In this document: positions 1-7,133 of the stretch, one piece after another
Layout of the letters: the number at the start of each line of letters is the position of its first letter
Position numbering within the stretch: position 1 is the first letter of the stretch
Made by a program: the position numbers and the translations under genes
Assembly (NCBI GenBank): GCA_945871455.1
Contig: CAMBXJ010000070.1
Span: forward strand, 1-12,092
Direction of reading: 5' to 3'
Source: Asaia bogorensis
Lineage (GTDB): Bacteria; Pseudomonadota; Alphaproteobacteria; Acetobacterales; Acetobacteraceae
DNA: 12,092 nt
The notes under the pieces: generated by a model
Databases searched by the model: none
The model's input: only the letters and a program-made list of their open reading frames with translations
What the model was told of the DNA's origin: nothing

Positions 1-456
1 CCTCGGCGCCTGGAGTTGGAGATTACCGAGACGGCGCTGCTGCAGGACAGTGAGAAGGTCGTCTCGGAGTTGCACAAGCTGCGCGATCTGGGCCTGCGGA
101 TCGCGCTGGATGATTTCGGCACCGGGTATTCGTCCCTTAGTTATCTGCGCAGTTTCCCATTCGACAAGCTGAAGATCGATCAGTCCTTCGTGCGGGAGAT
201 GGGCACGCGTCCGGACTGCCGAGCGATTGTGCATTCGGTGGCGGCGTTGGCGTCGAGTTTGGGGATTATCACGACGGCCGAGGGTGTCGAGTCGGAGGAG
301 CAGCTCGACGAGATTCGTTTGGCTGGCTGTGCGGAGGCGCAGGGCTATTACTTCGATCGTCCGATGCCGGTCGAAGATTTGCATCGATGGTTTCAACCGC
401 ATGCTGACGATCCCAAGGACAGACATATGTACCTGGAATCGAATATGCATGTATGA
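1..456 (+). CDS. EAL-domain c-di-GMP phosphodiesterase, C-terminal part (5' end outside window)
   Basis: The reading frame is open from base 1 and ends at TGA 454-456, so only the last 151 codons are present. The visible part is the C-terminal half of an EAL domain, which hydrolyses cyclic di-GMP to pGpG. Conserved active-site blocks appear in order: LELEITET (metal-binding Glu), DDFGTGYSSL (paired Asp), KIDQSFV (catalytic Lys), AEGVE (metal-binding Glu) and QGYYFDRP (Gln). Nothing catalytic is missing from this half, so it is likely an active enzyme. It is paralogous to the same region of the full-length PAS-GGDEF-EAL protein at 1917-4397: about 94 of 128 aligned residues match by eye, with many synonymous differences, so the duplication is not recent. 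By analogy the missing part probably holds a GGDEF domain and perhaps a sensor, but that cannot be seen. A short tail of about 20 residues follows the domain. Confidence 0.93.
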   Translation, partial: PRRLELEITETALLQDSEKVVSELHKLRDLGLRIALDDFGTGYSSLSYLRSFPFDKLKIDQSFVREMGTRPDCRAIVHSVAALASSLGIITTAEGVESEEQLDEIRLAGCAEAQGYYFDRPMPVEDLHRWFQPHADDPKDRHMYLESNMHV

Positions 457-576
457 CTACATCATTATTGTCGTTGGCCGGTTTATAGCGCGGATTCGGA
501 CGCCTCGTTAACCGTTTCCCAACACTTGTGTGGCTAGGGTGTGGCACTGGACTCCAACCCTGGAACCCGCAAAGTC

Positions 577-948
577 ATGCTTGAAACATTCATCGAATTC
601 ACGTTCGAAGCGGCACATAAGGTGCCTCCGTACTCTGGTCTGCACGGCCATTCCTTTCGGGCCATCGTGTATATGACCGGGGCGAGGGATCCCCATTTCG
701 GCTGGACCCACAATCTGTTTGACGTCACGAAGGCGGTGACGGCGACCAAGCAGCGCCTGGATGAGTCCTATCTGAACGACATCGAGGGCCTGGAGGTTCC
801 GTCCCTGGAGCATGTCGCGGTCTGGATCTGGGAGGACCTGGACAAGGCGATCCCCGGACTGGACCGGGTCGTGCTGCGGCGTGGTGTGGATGGGGCGGGC
901 GAGGGTTGCTGCTATTCAGGCCGAACCACCGATCGGAGTGCGGCCTGA
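577..948 (+). CDS. QueD / 6-pyruvoyl-tetrahydropterin-synthase family protein, catalytic residues altered
   Basis: This 123-residue protein belongs to the QueD/PTPS fold (E. coli QueD is about 121 residues). QueD converts 7,8-dihydroneopterin triphosphate, the product of FolE, to 6-carboxytetrahydropterin for queuosine. The family start FTFEAAH and the HGHSF block give the three zinc histidines, H14, H23 and H25. YLNDI, WIWEDL and a final CCYSG also match the family. Judged against E. coli QueD from memory, the catalytic Cys of the C-x3-HGH motif is Tyr19, the catalytic His of LDHHYLND is Glu63 (LDESYLND), and the pterin-anchoring Glu near the end is replaced by Arg. The zinc site therefore remains but the usual chemistry may not. 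ATG 577 is chosen because it puts the start nine residues before the first zinc-His block, as in QueD; an in-frame GTG at 541 would add 12 residues. Its stop codon overlaps the folE start in TGATG, so the two are probably translationally coupled. Confidence 0.85.
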   Translation: MLETFIEFTFEAAHKVPPYSGLHGHSFRAIVYMTGARDPHFGWTHNLFDVTKAVTATKQRLDESYLNDIEGLEVPSLEHVAVWIWEDLDKAIPGLDRVVLRRGVDGAGEGCCYSGRTTDRSAA

Positions 949-1613
949 TGTCGCGGGTGCAGAGGCTTTGTATTCCACGTCTTGCAAATGAATCCATCGA
1001 CCACACGCCTTCGGACCAGCAACGGACCGTGATGATTGGCGCGGTGGCAGGCAAGATCGCGGAACTGTTCGATATCCTGTATGTCGATCACCAGAACGAC
1101 CATAACACGCGGGACACGCCCAGCCGGGTTGCCCGCATGCTGGTCGAGGACACGATGCGCGGGCGCTTCTCTGGCCCACCGGTGATTACCGGGTTCGACA
1201 ATGTGACCGCTTTCGATCAACTGATCGTCATAGGTCCGATCGATGTGCGCTCGACCTGCGCGCATCACCTGATGCCGATCTATGGAGAGGCGTATATCGG
1301 AGTGTTGCCGTCCGAGACCGGGCGGATCATCGGCCTGTCGAAATACGACCGTATTGTCGACTATTTCAGTGGTCGTTTGCAAATCCAGGAGGAATTGGTC
1401 AAGCAGATCGGTCAGTTCATCATGGAAAAGACACTGCCGCGCGGTGTCGCGGTCCGCATCAGCGCGGTGCATATGTGCAAGACGCATCGTGGCGTGCGAG
1501 CCAGCCACCGCGGTCGCATGGTGACCAACGCCTATTTCGGCGTGCTGTCGCAAGACCCTGCCCTGAAGGCGGAGTTCATGAACGAGATCGCCGACCTCGC
1601 GCGTCAGCGTTGA
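948..1613 (+). CDS. folE: GTP cyclohydrolase I (type I, FolE)
   Basis: This 221-residue enzyme should convert GTP to 7,8-dihydroneopterin triphosphate plus formate, the first step of folate, queuosine and other pterin pathways. DTPSRVARM at about residue 56 is the family N-terminal signature. STCAHH (102-107) and HMC (175-177) supply the zinc ligands C104, H107 and C177 and the catalytic histidines H106 and H175. GLSKYDRIV (129-137), QIQEE (145-149) and R181 match substrate-binding positions of E. coli FolE. The usual CEHH is CAHH here, a tolerated variation. ATG 948 overlaps the upstream TGA by one base, which supports this start over the in-frame extension beginning at 906. Being coupled to a QueD-like gene suggests a dedicated pterin module rather than the housekeeping folate enzyme, but this is inference. 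The C-terminus ends normally at TGA 1611-1613. Confidence 0.93.
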   Translation: MSRVQRLCIPRLANESIDHTPSDQQRTVMIGAVAGKIAELFDILYVDHQNDHNTRDTPSRVARMLVEDTMRGRFSGPPVITGFDNVTAFDQLIVIGPIDVRSTCAHHLMPIYGEAYIGVLPSETGRIIGLSKYDRIVDYFSGRLQIQEELVKQIGQFIMEKTLPRGVAVRISAVHMCKTHRGVRASHRGRMVTNAYFGVLSQDPALKAEFMNEIADLARQR

Positions 1614-1633
1614 GCGGCTGGCACCGCCCTTTT
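1614..1633 (+). terminator. weak terminator-like hairpin after folE
   Basis: Directly after the folE stop codon there is a short inverted repeat, GCGG (1614-1617) and CCGC (1624-1627), with a 6-nt loop. It is followed by CCTTTT. The stem is only four base pairs, so it is a weak candidate for the end of the queD-like/folE transcript. Confidence 0.25.
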
Positions 1634-1734
1634 CGATGATCGCTTGACCGATGTCTGTCCAACCGTCTCTATTGCCTGCCACTACCGCCGGGATTCCACC
1701 GGTCGGGATGGCGCCGCGGGCGGGGCTGCATCGT

Positions 1735-1827
1735 CCGGCTAGCCGGCGTGGGACATATCTTCCGGTTGACCGGCGCGGGACATATCGTCCGGTTAGCCCG
1801 CGTGGGACATATCTTCCGGTTAACCGG
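1735..1827. repeat. Array of four 12-bp palindromes at exact 27-bp spacing
   Basis: Four copies of a palindrome with consensus CCGGYTRRCCGG start at 1735, 1762, 1789 and 1816. CCGGCTAGCCGG (1735) and CCGGTTAACCGG (1816) are perfect palindromes; CCGGTTGACCGG (1762) and CCGGTTAGCCCG (1789) are imperfect. The three 15-bp spacers are almost identical (CGTGGGACATATCTT, CGCGGGACATATCGT, CGTGGGACATATCTT), so the array is also a 27-bp tandem repeat. It lies in the 303-bp gap between folE and the PAS-GGDEF-EAL gene and ends about 90 bp before that gene's start. The regular spacing and palindromic cores suggest an operator array or a dispersed repeat family. Apart from this array and the weak hairpin after folE, I see no other element in the gap. 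Confidence 0.85.
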
Positions 1828-1916
1828 CCTGACAAATCGTCACGCGTTGCATTTGCGGAACGCGGCTGGGTGGGCGGCGGCAGGTGCCACGCGCATGGCC
1901 AACCCGGCGGTCGTGG

Positions 1917-4397
1917 ATGATGAGTTCTCTATCGACACGGATATGGTATTCGCTCCGCCGGGTAACCGGTGCCGCGAGCGCGCAGTTCAATTTCAAGGTC
2001 GTCTTCACCTGCGTCACCGGCTTCCTGGTGCTGCTTGCGTCCTATATCTCGCTGTTGATCGTGGAGCGGCAGACATCGCTCGACGCCGTCTCTCGCTACA
2101 ACTCGACATGGCTGCTCAGCCAGGCCGCGACCGAGGTGGCGCGGCTTTACGGCACCGTGGCCGCCTATGCGGCGCCTGGATCCCTGTTGGGACCCGACGA
2201 TGTGCAGCTTCGGCTCGATATCGTTGTCAATCGGGTTCGGATGTTCGACGACGCAGAGGTCCGGGGACTGATCCGGTCCTCGGCGAGCCTGACCGAAATC
2301 GCCAACAACGTGCGCGAAACCGTTGCCGCCGCACAGCCGATGCTGGATGGGCTGAATGGGCCAAGCAGTGTCGGCAGGTTGCTGGCCCATCTGGAGCCGG
2401 TGAACGGCAAGCTCGTGCGGCTGGCTTCGGCCGCCCACGTGCAAAGCGGGGCGCTGGCGGCGGCCGACCAGGCGCAACTCAACCGGTTGCATTGGATCTT
2501 CTCCGGCGTCCTGGTTGCCCTTGTCGCGTGCGGGTTCGTGCTGATCGGGGTCCTGAGTTGGCACAACCGGCTGCTGGTGACGGCCCATGACAAGGTGAAC
2601 CTGCTGGTCGACGACCTGACCCATACCGGCAACGAGTTGTCGGCGGCGAACCAACGCGCGGTCGCGGCGATGAACGAGGTACGCTATCGAAACAAGATCC
2701 TGCAGGCCCGCGATAACGAACTGAACACGCAGAACGCGCGCTTCGATGCCGCGTTGAACAACATGTCGCAGGCCTTGTGCATGGTCGACATGCATCAGCG
2801 CCTGATCGTCTGCAATGTCCGGTTTACCGAACTGTTCGGATTGTCGCAGGACGACGTGCCGCCCGGCACTCCGGTCGGGCAGATTTTCGGCAAGATCATC
2901 GCGCAGGCTCGGCTGGACCCGGAACTGGTCCGCAACATCCAATCGGCGCAGGAGGCACTGGTGTTCTCCCACAACCCAGGCACTTTCCTGAAAGAAGTAC
3001 ATATGGGCCCCGCGCTTGCGATTGCACACCAACCGATGATCGGTGGCGGATGGGTCGCGACCTATCAGGAAGTGACGGAGCAGCGACAGGCGGAGGCGCG
3101 CATCAGGTTCATGGCACACCATGATTCGTTAACCGGTCTGGCGAACCGCACGTTGTTGCATGATCGGATGACATCCTCCCTGCGGGAGCCGCACGGCAGT
3201 GAGCAGCTTGCCGTCCTGTGCCTCGATCTGGATCATTTCAAGAGCGTGAACGATACGCTGGGTCATCCGGTGGGCGATGCCTTGCTGCGCATCGTGGCGG
3301 AACGTCTGCGGCGATGCGTGCGCGGGGCGGATTTGGTGGCGCGCATCGGCGGAGACGAATTCGCGGTGCTGCAATTGTCCGCCGATCATCCCCGGCAAGC
3401 GGAATTGTTGTCCCAACGGATCGTTGCCAGTCTGTCCCAGCCCTACTCGCTGGACGGGCAGCGCGCGATCATCGGCGTCAGTATCGGCATCGCGGTGTCC
3501 TCGGAGCAGGATTGCGATGCCGCCATGCTGCTGAAATGTGCCGATATGGCGCTCTATCGTGCCAAATCGGACGGACGCGGGGGCTATCGCTTTTTCGAGG
3601 CAGCGATGGATGCCGAAATCCGGACCCGTCGCGCGATGGAGCTGGATCTCAGGGAGGCTATGACCAGGGAGGAACTGGTGCTGTACTATCAGCCCGTGTT
3701 CAACCTGGCCTCCGATCGGTTGAGCGGATTCGAGGCGTTGATGCGATGGAACCATCCGGTGCAAGGCATGATCCCGCCGTCGCAATTTATCCCCCTGGCG
3801 GAGGAGCTGGGCCTGATCATCCCCATGGGCGAATGGGCGATCCGTCAGGCCTGTGAGGACGCGTCCGCCTGGCCGGGCGATCTGAAGGTGGCGGTCAATC
3901 TGTCGCCCGTGCAATTCCGCAGCGAGATCCTGGTCGAGGCGATCGAGGATACCCTGTCCCGAACCGGTTTGGACCCGCGGCGGTTGGAACTGGAAATCAC
4001 CGAAACCGCCTTGCTGCGCAACACCGAAGCGGTCACGAAGATTTTGCACCGGCTGCGCGACCGTGGGGTGCGCATCGTCCTGGACGATTTCGGCACCGGC
4101 TATTCATCCTTGAGCTATCTGCGCAGTTTTCCGTTCGACAAACTGAAGATCGACCAATCCTTCGTACGGGAAATGGCTACCCGGTCGGATTGTCTGGCAA
4201 TCGTCAACTCGGTCGCGGCCCTGGCCGCGTGCCTCGGCATCACCACCACCGCGGAAGGGGTCGAAACGGCGGAGCATCTGGCCCAGGTCCGTGGCGCCGG
4301 CTGCGGAGAGGCGCAGGGCTACTATTTCGACCGACCGCAGCCGCTGCACGCCATCCAGAAATGGTTGCCGATCCCGGATATGCGCCAGGTGGCGTAA
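1917..4397 (+). CDS. Transmembrane PAS-GGDEF-EAL bifunctional c-di-GMP enzyme
   Basis: This 826-residue protein combines diguanylate cyclase and phosphodiesterase modules. An N-terminal membrane segment (about 28-49) and a second one (about 193-213) flank a roughly 140-residue, mostly helical periplasmic sensor region. A linker with coiled-coil character leads to a PAS_7-like domain (about 272-390). The GGDEF domain (about 395-560) has an intact GGDEF at 478-482 and an inhibitory I-site RxxD (R469-D472) exactly five residues upstream. The EAL domain (about 575-820) has E606 in FEALMRW, N661, the EITET block at 693-697, DDFGTGYS at 723-730, K744, E780 and Q800. Both halves look catalytically competent; which activity dominates cannot be read from sequence. 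Start choice is uncertain: ATG 1917 or 1920 gives a normal short cytoplasmic N-terminus, and GTG 1884 would add 11 residues. The gene sits downstream of the palindrome array and converges with the methyltransferase gene, with only 4 bp between them. Confidence 0.95.
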   Translation: MMSSLSTRIWYSLRRVTGAASAQFNFKVVFTCVTGFLVLLASYISLLIVERQTSLDAVSRYNSTWLLSQAATEVARLYGTVAAYAAPGSLLGPDDVQLRLDIVVNRVRMFDDAEVRGLIRSSASLTEIANNVRETVAAAQPMLDGLNGPSSVGRLLAHLEPVNGKLVRLASAAHVQSGALAAADQAQLNRLHWIFSGVLVALVACGFVLIGVLSWHNRLLVTAHDKVNLLVDDLTHTGNELSAANQRAVAAMNEVRYRNKILQARDNELNTQNARFDAALNNMSQALCMVDMHQRLIVCNVRFTELFGLSQDDVPPGTPVGQIFGKIIAQARLDPELVRNIQSAQEALVFSHNPGTFLKEVHMGPALAIAHQPMIGGGWVATYQEVTEQRQAEARIRFMAHHDSLTGLANRTLLHDRMTSSLREPHGSEQLAVLCLDLDHFKSVNDTLGHPVGDALLRIVAERLRRCVRGADLVARIGGDEFAVLQLSADHPRQAELLSQRIVASLSQPYSLDGQRAIIGVSIGIAVSSEQDCDAAMLLKCADMALYRAKSDGRGGYRFFEAAMDAEIRTRRAMELDLREAMTREELVLYYQPVFNLASDRLSGFEALMRWNHPVQGMIPPSQFIPLAEELGLIIPMGEWAIRQACEDASAWPGDLKVAVNLSPVQFRSEILVEAIEDTLSRTGLDPRRLELEITETALLRNTEAVTKILHRLRDRGVRIVLDDFGTGYSSLSYLRSFPFDKLKIDQSFVREMATRSDCLAIVNSVAALAACLGITTTAEGVETAEHLAQVRGAGCGEAQGYYFDRPQPLHAIQKWLPIPDMRQVA

Positions 4398-4401
4398 CCC
4401 G

Positions 4402-5025
4402 TTACCCCAGCGGCGTATAGCGCCACACGCTCGCGGGCGGGAAATTCAGCGGTGTCCAGGCTTCCCGCTTTGCCGCCAGGCGGTGATGCCGATAGGGCAG
4501 AGGGGACGTGGCGCAGTAGCTGAAATGCAGAAATCCCTTGCCGGGCGCCACCGCATCCATCGCATTGATGAACCGGCGTTGCTCGTCCCGCGGCAGCAGC
4601 ACCAGCGGGATGCCGCATATGATGGTACCGATCTGCCCCTGGCAACGCTCCGGTATCAGGTCCGACAACTGGCGGGCGTCACCCTGAATCACCCGCACGC
4701 CCGGTAGGACGCGACGCAGATGATCCGCCATGTCCGGCACGATTTCGACGACGATCAACCGGTCCGGCGGAACGCCACCCGCCAGCATAGCCCGTGAAAT
4801 GACGCCGGTTCCGGCGCCGAGCTCCACCACTACTTCGTTTGGTTGATACCGGGTCTGCGCGACGATATGCCGGCACAATGTCGCCGACGACGGCACGATC
4901 GAACCCATTTGCAACGGGTTGGCCATCCAGCGACGGAAGAACATGCTGCGATTGGCGACTTTTCTGCTGCCCCGGACGTGCGTGTCCGGCACAAGCCGAT
5001 GGTCTGACTGTAGTATTTCTGTCAT
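4402..5025 (-). CDS. PmtA-like phospholipid N-methyltransferase (SAM-dependent, COG3963 type)
   Basis: This 207-residue class I methyltransferase resembles bacterial PmtA/OlsG-type enzymes, which methylate phosphatidylethanolamine stepwise to phosphatidylcholine or methylate ornithine lipids at the inner membrane. The family N-terminus FFRRWMANPLQMGSIVPSS (about 29-47) precedes SAM motif I, VVELGAGTG (66-74). The acidic motif II strand is IVVEI (91-95), GDARQL is at 115-120, and IICGIPL (135-141) matches the family's post-motif block. There is no signal peptide or membrane segment. ATG 5025 is chosen because GGAAGGTGA lies seven bases upstream; in-frame starts at 5043 and 5067 lack a comparable site, and a further upstream extension would run through the tandem repeat. 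It is transcribed divergently from pleD and convergently with the GGDEF-EAL gene. The exact lipid substrate is not determined; a related small-molecule methyltransferase is the alternative. Confidence 0.8.
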   Translation of the reverse strand: MTEILQSDHRLVPDTHVRGSRKVANRSMFFRRWMANPLQMGSIVPSSATLCRHIVAQTRYQPNEVVVELGAGTGVISRAMLAGGVPPDRLIVVEIVPDMADHLRRVLPGVRVIQGDARQLSDLIPERCQGQIGTIICGIPLVLLPRDEQRRFINAMDAVAPGKGFLHFSYCATSPLPYRHHRLAAKREAWTPLNFPPASVWRYTPLG

Positions 5026-5032
5026 GGAACCG

Positions 5033-5041
5033 TCACCTTCC
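5033..5041 (-). promoter_or_regulatory. Ribosome binding site that decides the methyltransferase start
   Basis: On the minus strand GGAAGGTGA is followed by seven bases (CGGTTCC) and then ATG at 5025. This is a good Shine-Dalgarno match at normal spacing. It favours this ATG over the in-frame starts further upstream. Confidence 0.7.
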
Positions 5042-5126
5042 ATATAATACTTGAAGTCATCGCCCATTAGACCAAAGCGGCAAGCGGCGGAAGCCCTGCC
5101 ATGCGACCGCTGCTCATGGTACCCGC

Positions 5127-5180
5127 GCGCGGTATCCCTGGGCGGTATCCCTGGGCGATATCCCCTGGGCGGTATCCCCT
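5127..5180. repeat. Short tandem repeat, four units of 13-14 bp
   Basis: Four consecutive units read GCGCGGTATCCCT, GGGCGGTATCCCT, GGGCGATATCCCCT and GGGCGGTATCCCCT. Unit length changes from 13 to 14 bp through an extra C, which argues against a coding role. The array lies in the 331-bp divergent region between the methyltransferase gene (start 5025) and pleD (start 5357), about 100 bp upstream of the first. It may be a replication-slippage array or a regulatory element. Confidence 0.85.
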
Positions 5181-5306
5181 CGATCTCCCCGCGCGTTCTC
5201 CGCGGGCAGCTTCTTCGGGCGGCGCGTCCAGAACGCTTGTCCCGCAATTCGCGGCGTCGACGCATGGGTCGGCTTTCACGCCATGCCCGGCTGGGCTAAA
5301 GTTTCA

Positions 5307-5338
5307 ACGGCCGGTCAATCCGACGGCCGGTTATACCG
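5307..5338. repeat. 16-bp direct repeat just upstream of pleD
   Basis: Two adjacent 16-bp units, ACGGCCGGTCAATCCG and ACGGCCGGTTATACCG, share the first nine bases and several later ones. They end 18 bp before the pleD start codon. The adjacent arrangement at about 1.5 helical turns is compatible with a tandem binding site for a regulator. A chance duplication cannot be excluded. Confidence 0.6.
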
Positions 5339-5356
5339 AGGTGAAGCCGTCCAGGC

Positions 5357-6730
5357 ATGAGTGCGCGGATCCTGATCGTCGACGATGTGCCCGCCAACAC
5401 CCGGCTCCTCGAAGCCAAGCTGTCGGCGGAGTACTACCAGGTCGCCAGCGCCCCGGACGGGTTCGAGGCGCTGCGGAAGGCGCGCGACTGGCAGCCAGAC
5501 CTGATCCTGCTGGACGTGATGATGCCCGGCATGGATGGGTACGAATGCTGCCGGAAGCTCAAGGAGGCCCCCGCGACCCTGCATATCCCCGTGGTGATGG
5601 TAACCGCGCTGGGAGAACCGAGCGAACGGCTGCGGGGGTTGGAGGCGGGGGCGGATGATTTCCTGACCAAGCCCGTGGACTACGATACCTTGCGCGCCCG
5701 TGTCCGCAGCCTGGTTCGGTTGAAGCGCCTGCTGGACGAATCCCGGGCACGCGGGGAAACCGCCCGCGCGCTTGGCCTGGGGGGGGATTTTCTGCCCGCC
5801 CCTTCGGTTGCCGGCGCCAACGCGCTGATCGTGGACGACTGGGATCTGGGTGCGCGCACGATCCGGGAGGCCCTGGCACGGGACGGCATCCTGCCCGTCG
5901 TTGTGCGGACCGAGGCCGACGCCATGGCACGGAGCGCGGCCGGCGGAATAGACCTGATCGTGGTCAGCATGTCGCTCGCCGACGAAGATCCCCTGCATTT
6001 GATCTCCAGCCTGCGCGCGTCCGACACCACCCACGACACGCCCATGCTGCTGATCGCGGAACCGGAGGAACGGGAACGTATCCTGCGCGGGTTCGAGCTT
6101 GGGGCCAGCGACTGGCTGACCTTGCCGGTTGACGAAAACGAATTGCGGGTGCGGGCACGCAACCAGGTGCGACGGAAATTCTACCAGGATCGGCTGCGGG
6201 CAGACCTGGGCACCGCGCTGGAAATGGCGCTGCTCGACCCCCTCACCGGCCTATACAACCAGCGCTATCTCCGCCGTCACCTGCTTGGCCTTATCGAAAC
6301 CGGGCCGACCCGCGATCTTGCCGTGCTGATGATCGACATCGACCACTTCAAATCGGTCAACGACCGGTTCGGCCATGCCACCGGCGATGACGCATTGCGC
6401 ATGCTCGCGGCCAGTCTCCGCGCCAACACACGGGTGTTCGATTCGGTTGCCCGCTATGGTGGGGAGGAATTTGTCGTCGTCATGCCGGGCGGTGACGTCG
6501 AAGATGCCACCGCCGCCGCCGAACGGCTGCGTGCCGCGGCCGAGACGATCGCCTTGCCGGTCCCGTTTGGCAGCACCACACACCTGACCATCAGCGTCGG
6601 CGTGGCATGTTCCACCGGGGCCGCGGCCACGGTGGAGGCGATGCTGCTGGCGGCCGATCAGGCGCTGTATGACGCCAAGCGTGCTGGGCGCAACCGGGTC
6701 GCGGTCGCGCCGGTCGTCGCAACTACTTGA
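5357..6730 (+). CDS. pleD: PleD-type response regulator diguanylate cyclase (REC-REC-GGDEF)
   Basis: This 457-residue protein matches Caulobacter PleD (454 residues) in architecture and numbering. REC1 (about 1-122) has the acidic pair D9/D10, phospho-acceptor D53 in LLDVMMPG, and K105 in LTKPVD. REC2 (about 153-272) is degenerate: the acceptor position is Ser204 and the Lys position is replaced (WLTLPVD). It probably serves as a dimerisation adaptor, as in PleD. The GGDEF domain (about 288-450) has GGEEF at 368-372 and an I-site RVFD (R359-D362). Phosphorylation of REC1 should drive dimerisation and synthesis of c-di-GMP from two GTP, with product inhibition at the I-site. In Caulobacter it controls pole development and localises to the stalked pole. 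Here no divK precedes it; the upstream neighbour is a divergent methyltransferase gene. ATG 5357 follows GAGGTGAAG at a rather long spacing. The 3' end overlaps the convergent rpmG by 8 bp. Confidence 0.95.
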   Translation: MSARILIVDDVPANTRLLEAKLSAEYYQVASAPDGFEALRKARDWQPDLILLDVMMPGMDGYECCRKLKEAPATLHIPVVMVTALGEPSERLRGLEAGADDFLTKPVDYDTLRARVRSLVRLKRLLDESRARGETARALGLGGDFLPAPSVAGANALIVDDWDLGARTIREALARDGILPVVVRTEADAMARSAAGGIDLIVVSMSLADEDPLHLISSLRASDTTHDTPMLLIAEPEERERILRGFELGASDWLTLPVDENELRVRARNQVRRKFYQDRLRADLGTALEMALLDPLTGLYNQRYLRRHLLGLIETGPTRDLAVLMIDIDHFKSVNDRFGHATGDDALRMLAASLRANTRVFDSVARYGGEEFVVVMPGGDVEDATAAAERLRAAAETIALPVPFGSTTHLTISVGVACSTGAAATVEAMLLAADQALYDAKRAGRNRVAVAPVVATT

Positions 6731-6890
6731 TTTTGGCTTCCTTGAACGGGACGTGCTTGCGGACGACGGGGTCGTATTTCCGCATTTCCAGCTTGCCGGT
6801 TTGGGCACGTGCGTTCTTTTTCGTCACGTAGAAAAACCCGGTGTCAGCCGTTGACACGAGCTTGATCTGGACGGTGTTTGACTTGGCCAT
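6723..6890 (-). CDS. rpmG: Large-subunit ribosomal protein L33
   Basis: This 55-residue basic protein is a full-length, cysteine-free bacterial L33. It begins [20 protein letters not shown], has YVTKKN in the centre, and ends [26 protein letters not shown] with the typical RKYDP and HVPFKE signatures. It is a component of the 50S subunit near the E site. The cysteine-free form does not bind zinc. The start is supported by AAGGA eight bases upstream of ATG 6890. It is convergent with pleD: its stop codon lies inside the pleD coding end, and the two genes overlap by 8 bp (6723-6730). From memory, pleD and rpmG are neighbours in several alphaproteobacteria, which supports both calls. Confidence 0.96.
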   Translation of the reverse strand: MAKSNTVQIKLVSTADTGFFYVTKKNARAQTGKLEMRKYDPVVRKHVPFKEAKIK

Positions 6891-7133
6891 GGCCTGATCC
6901 TTGAATGCGCGGGGCGGAGTATGCCACGCAAGGCGATTGAGGCCGAGGAAAATGCGCATGAAGGGTGCCAGGGTCAAGTGTTGAAAGCGCACGGCATCCC
7001 GGTTGCGTCGACCCATGGCCATTAACGGCCCATCCATCCACACGGATGCTCCCGGACCGCCACGCGGACATCCGGTTCCATGGACGCGCCCCCGATTTTT
7101 CGTTCGCGAATTCCCCGATAACAGGAGACCGAG

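Noticed and set aside
457..576. Promoter of the queD-like gene in the relatively AT-rich gap (for example TTATAG at 483-488)
   Set aside because: No -35-like hexamer stands at 16-18 bp from any -10-like box, so I could not support a specific promoter.
906..947. Upstream start for folE adding 14 residues
   Set aside because: The extension lies inside the coding end of the queD-like gene and resembles no FolE N-terminus. The TGATG junction at 946-950 gives a normal coupled start.
1735..1827. Possible mini-CRISPR array because of regular repeats and palindromes
   Set aside because: The 15-bp spacers are nearly identical to one another rather than unique, units are only 27 bp in total, and no cas gene is present.
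1651..1920. Open frame encoding 9-residue repeats (RRGTYLPVD-like) across the palindrome array
   Set aside because: The peptide repeat is simply the 27-bp DNA repeat read in frame, because 27 is a multiple of three. It has no plausible fold or ribosome binding site, and it overlaps the real start of the GGDEF-EAL gene.
5026..5265. N-terminal extension of the methyltransferase through the tandem repeat
   Set aside because: The extension is Arg/Pro-rich, crosses units of unequal length, and lacks a good start. The ATG at 5025 has a strong ribosome binding site and fits family length.
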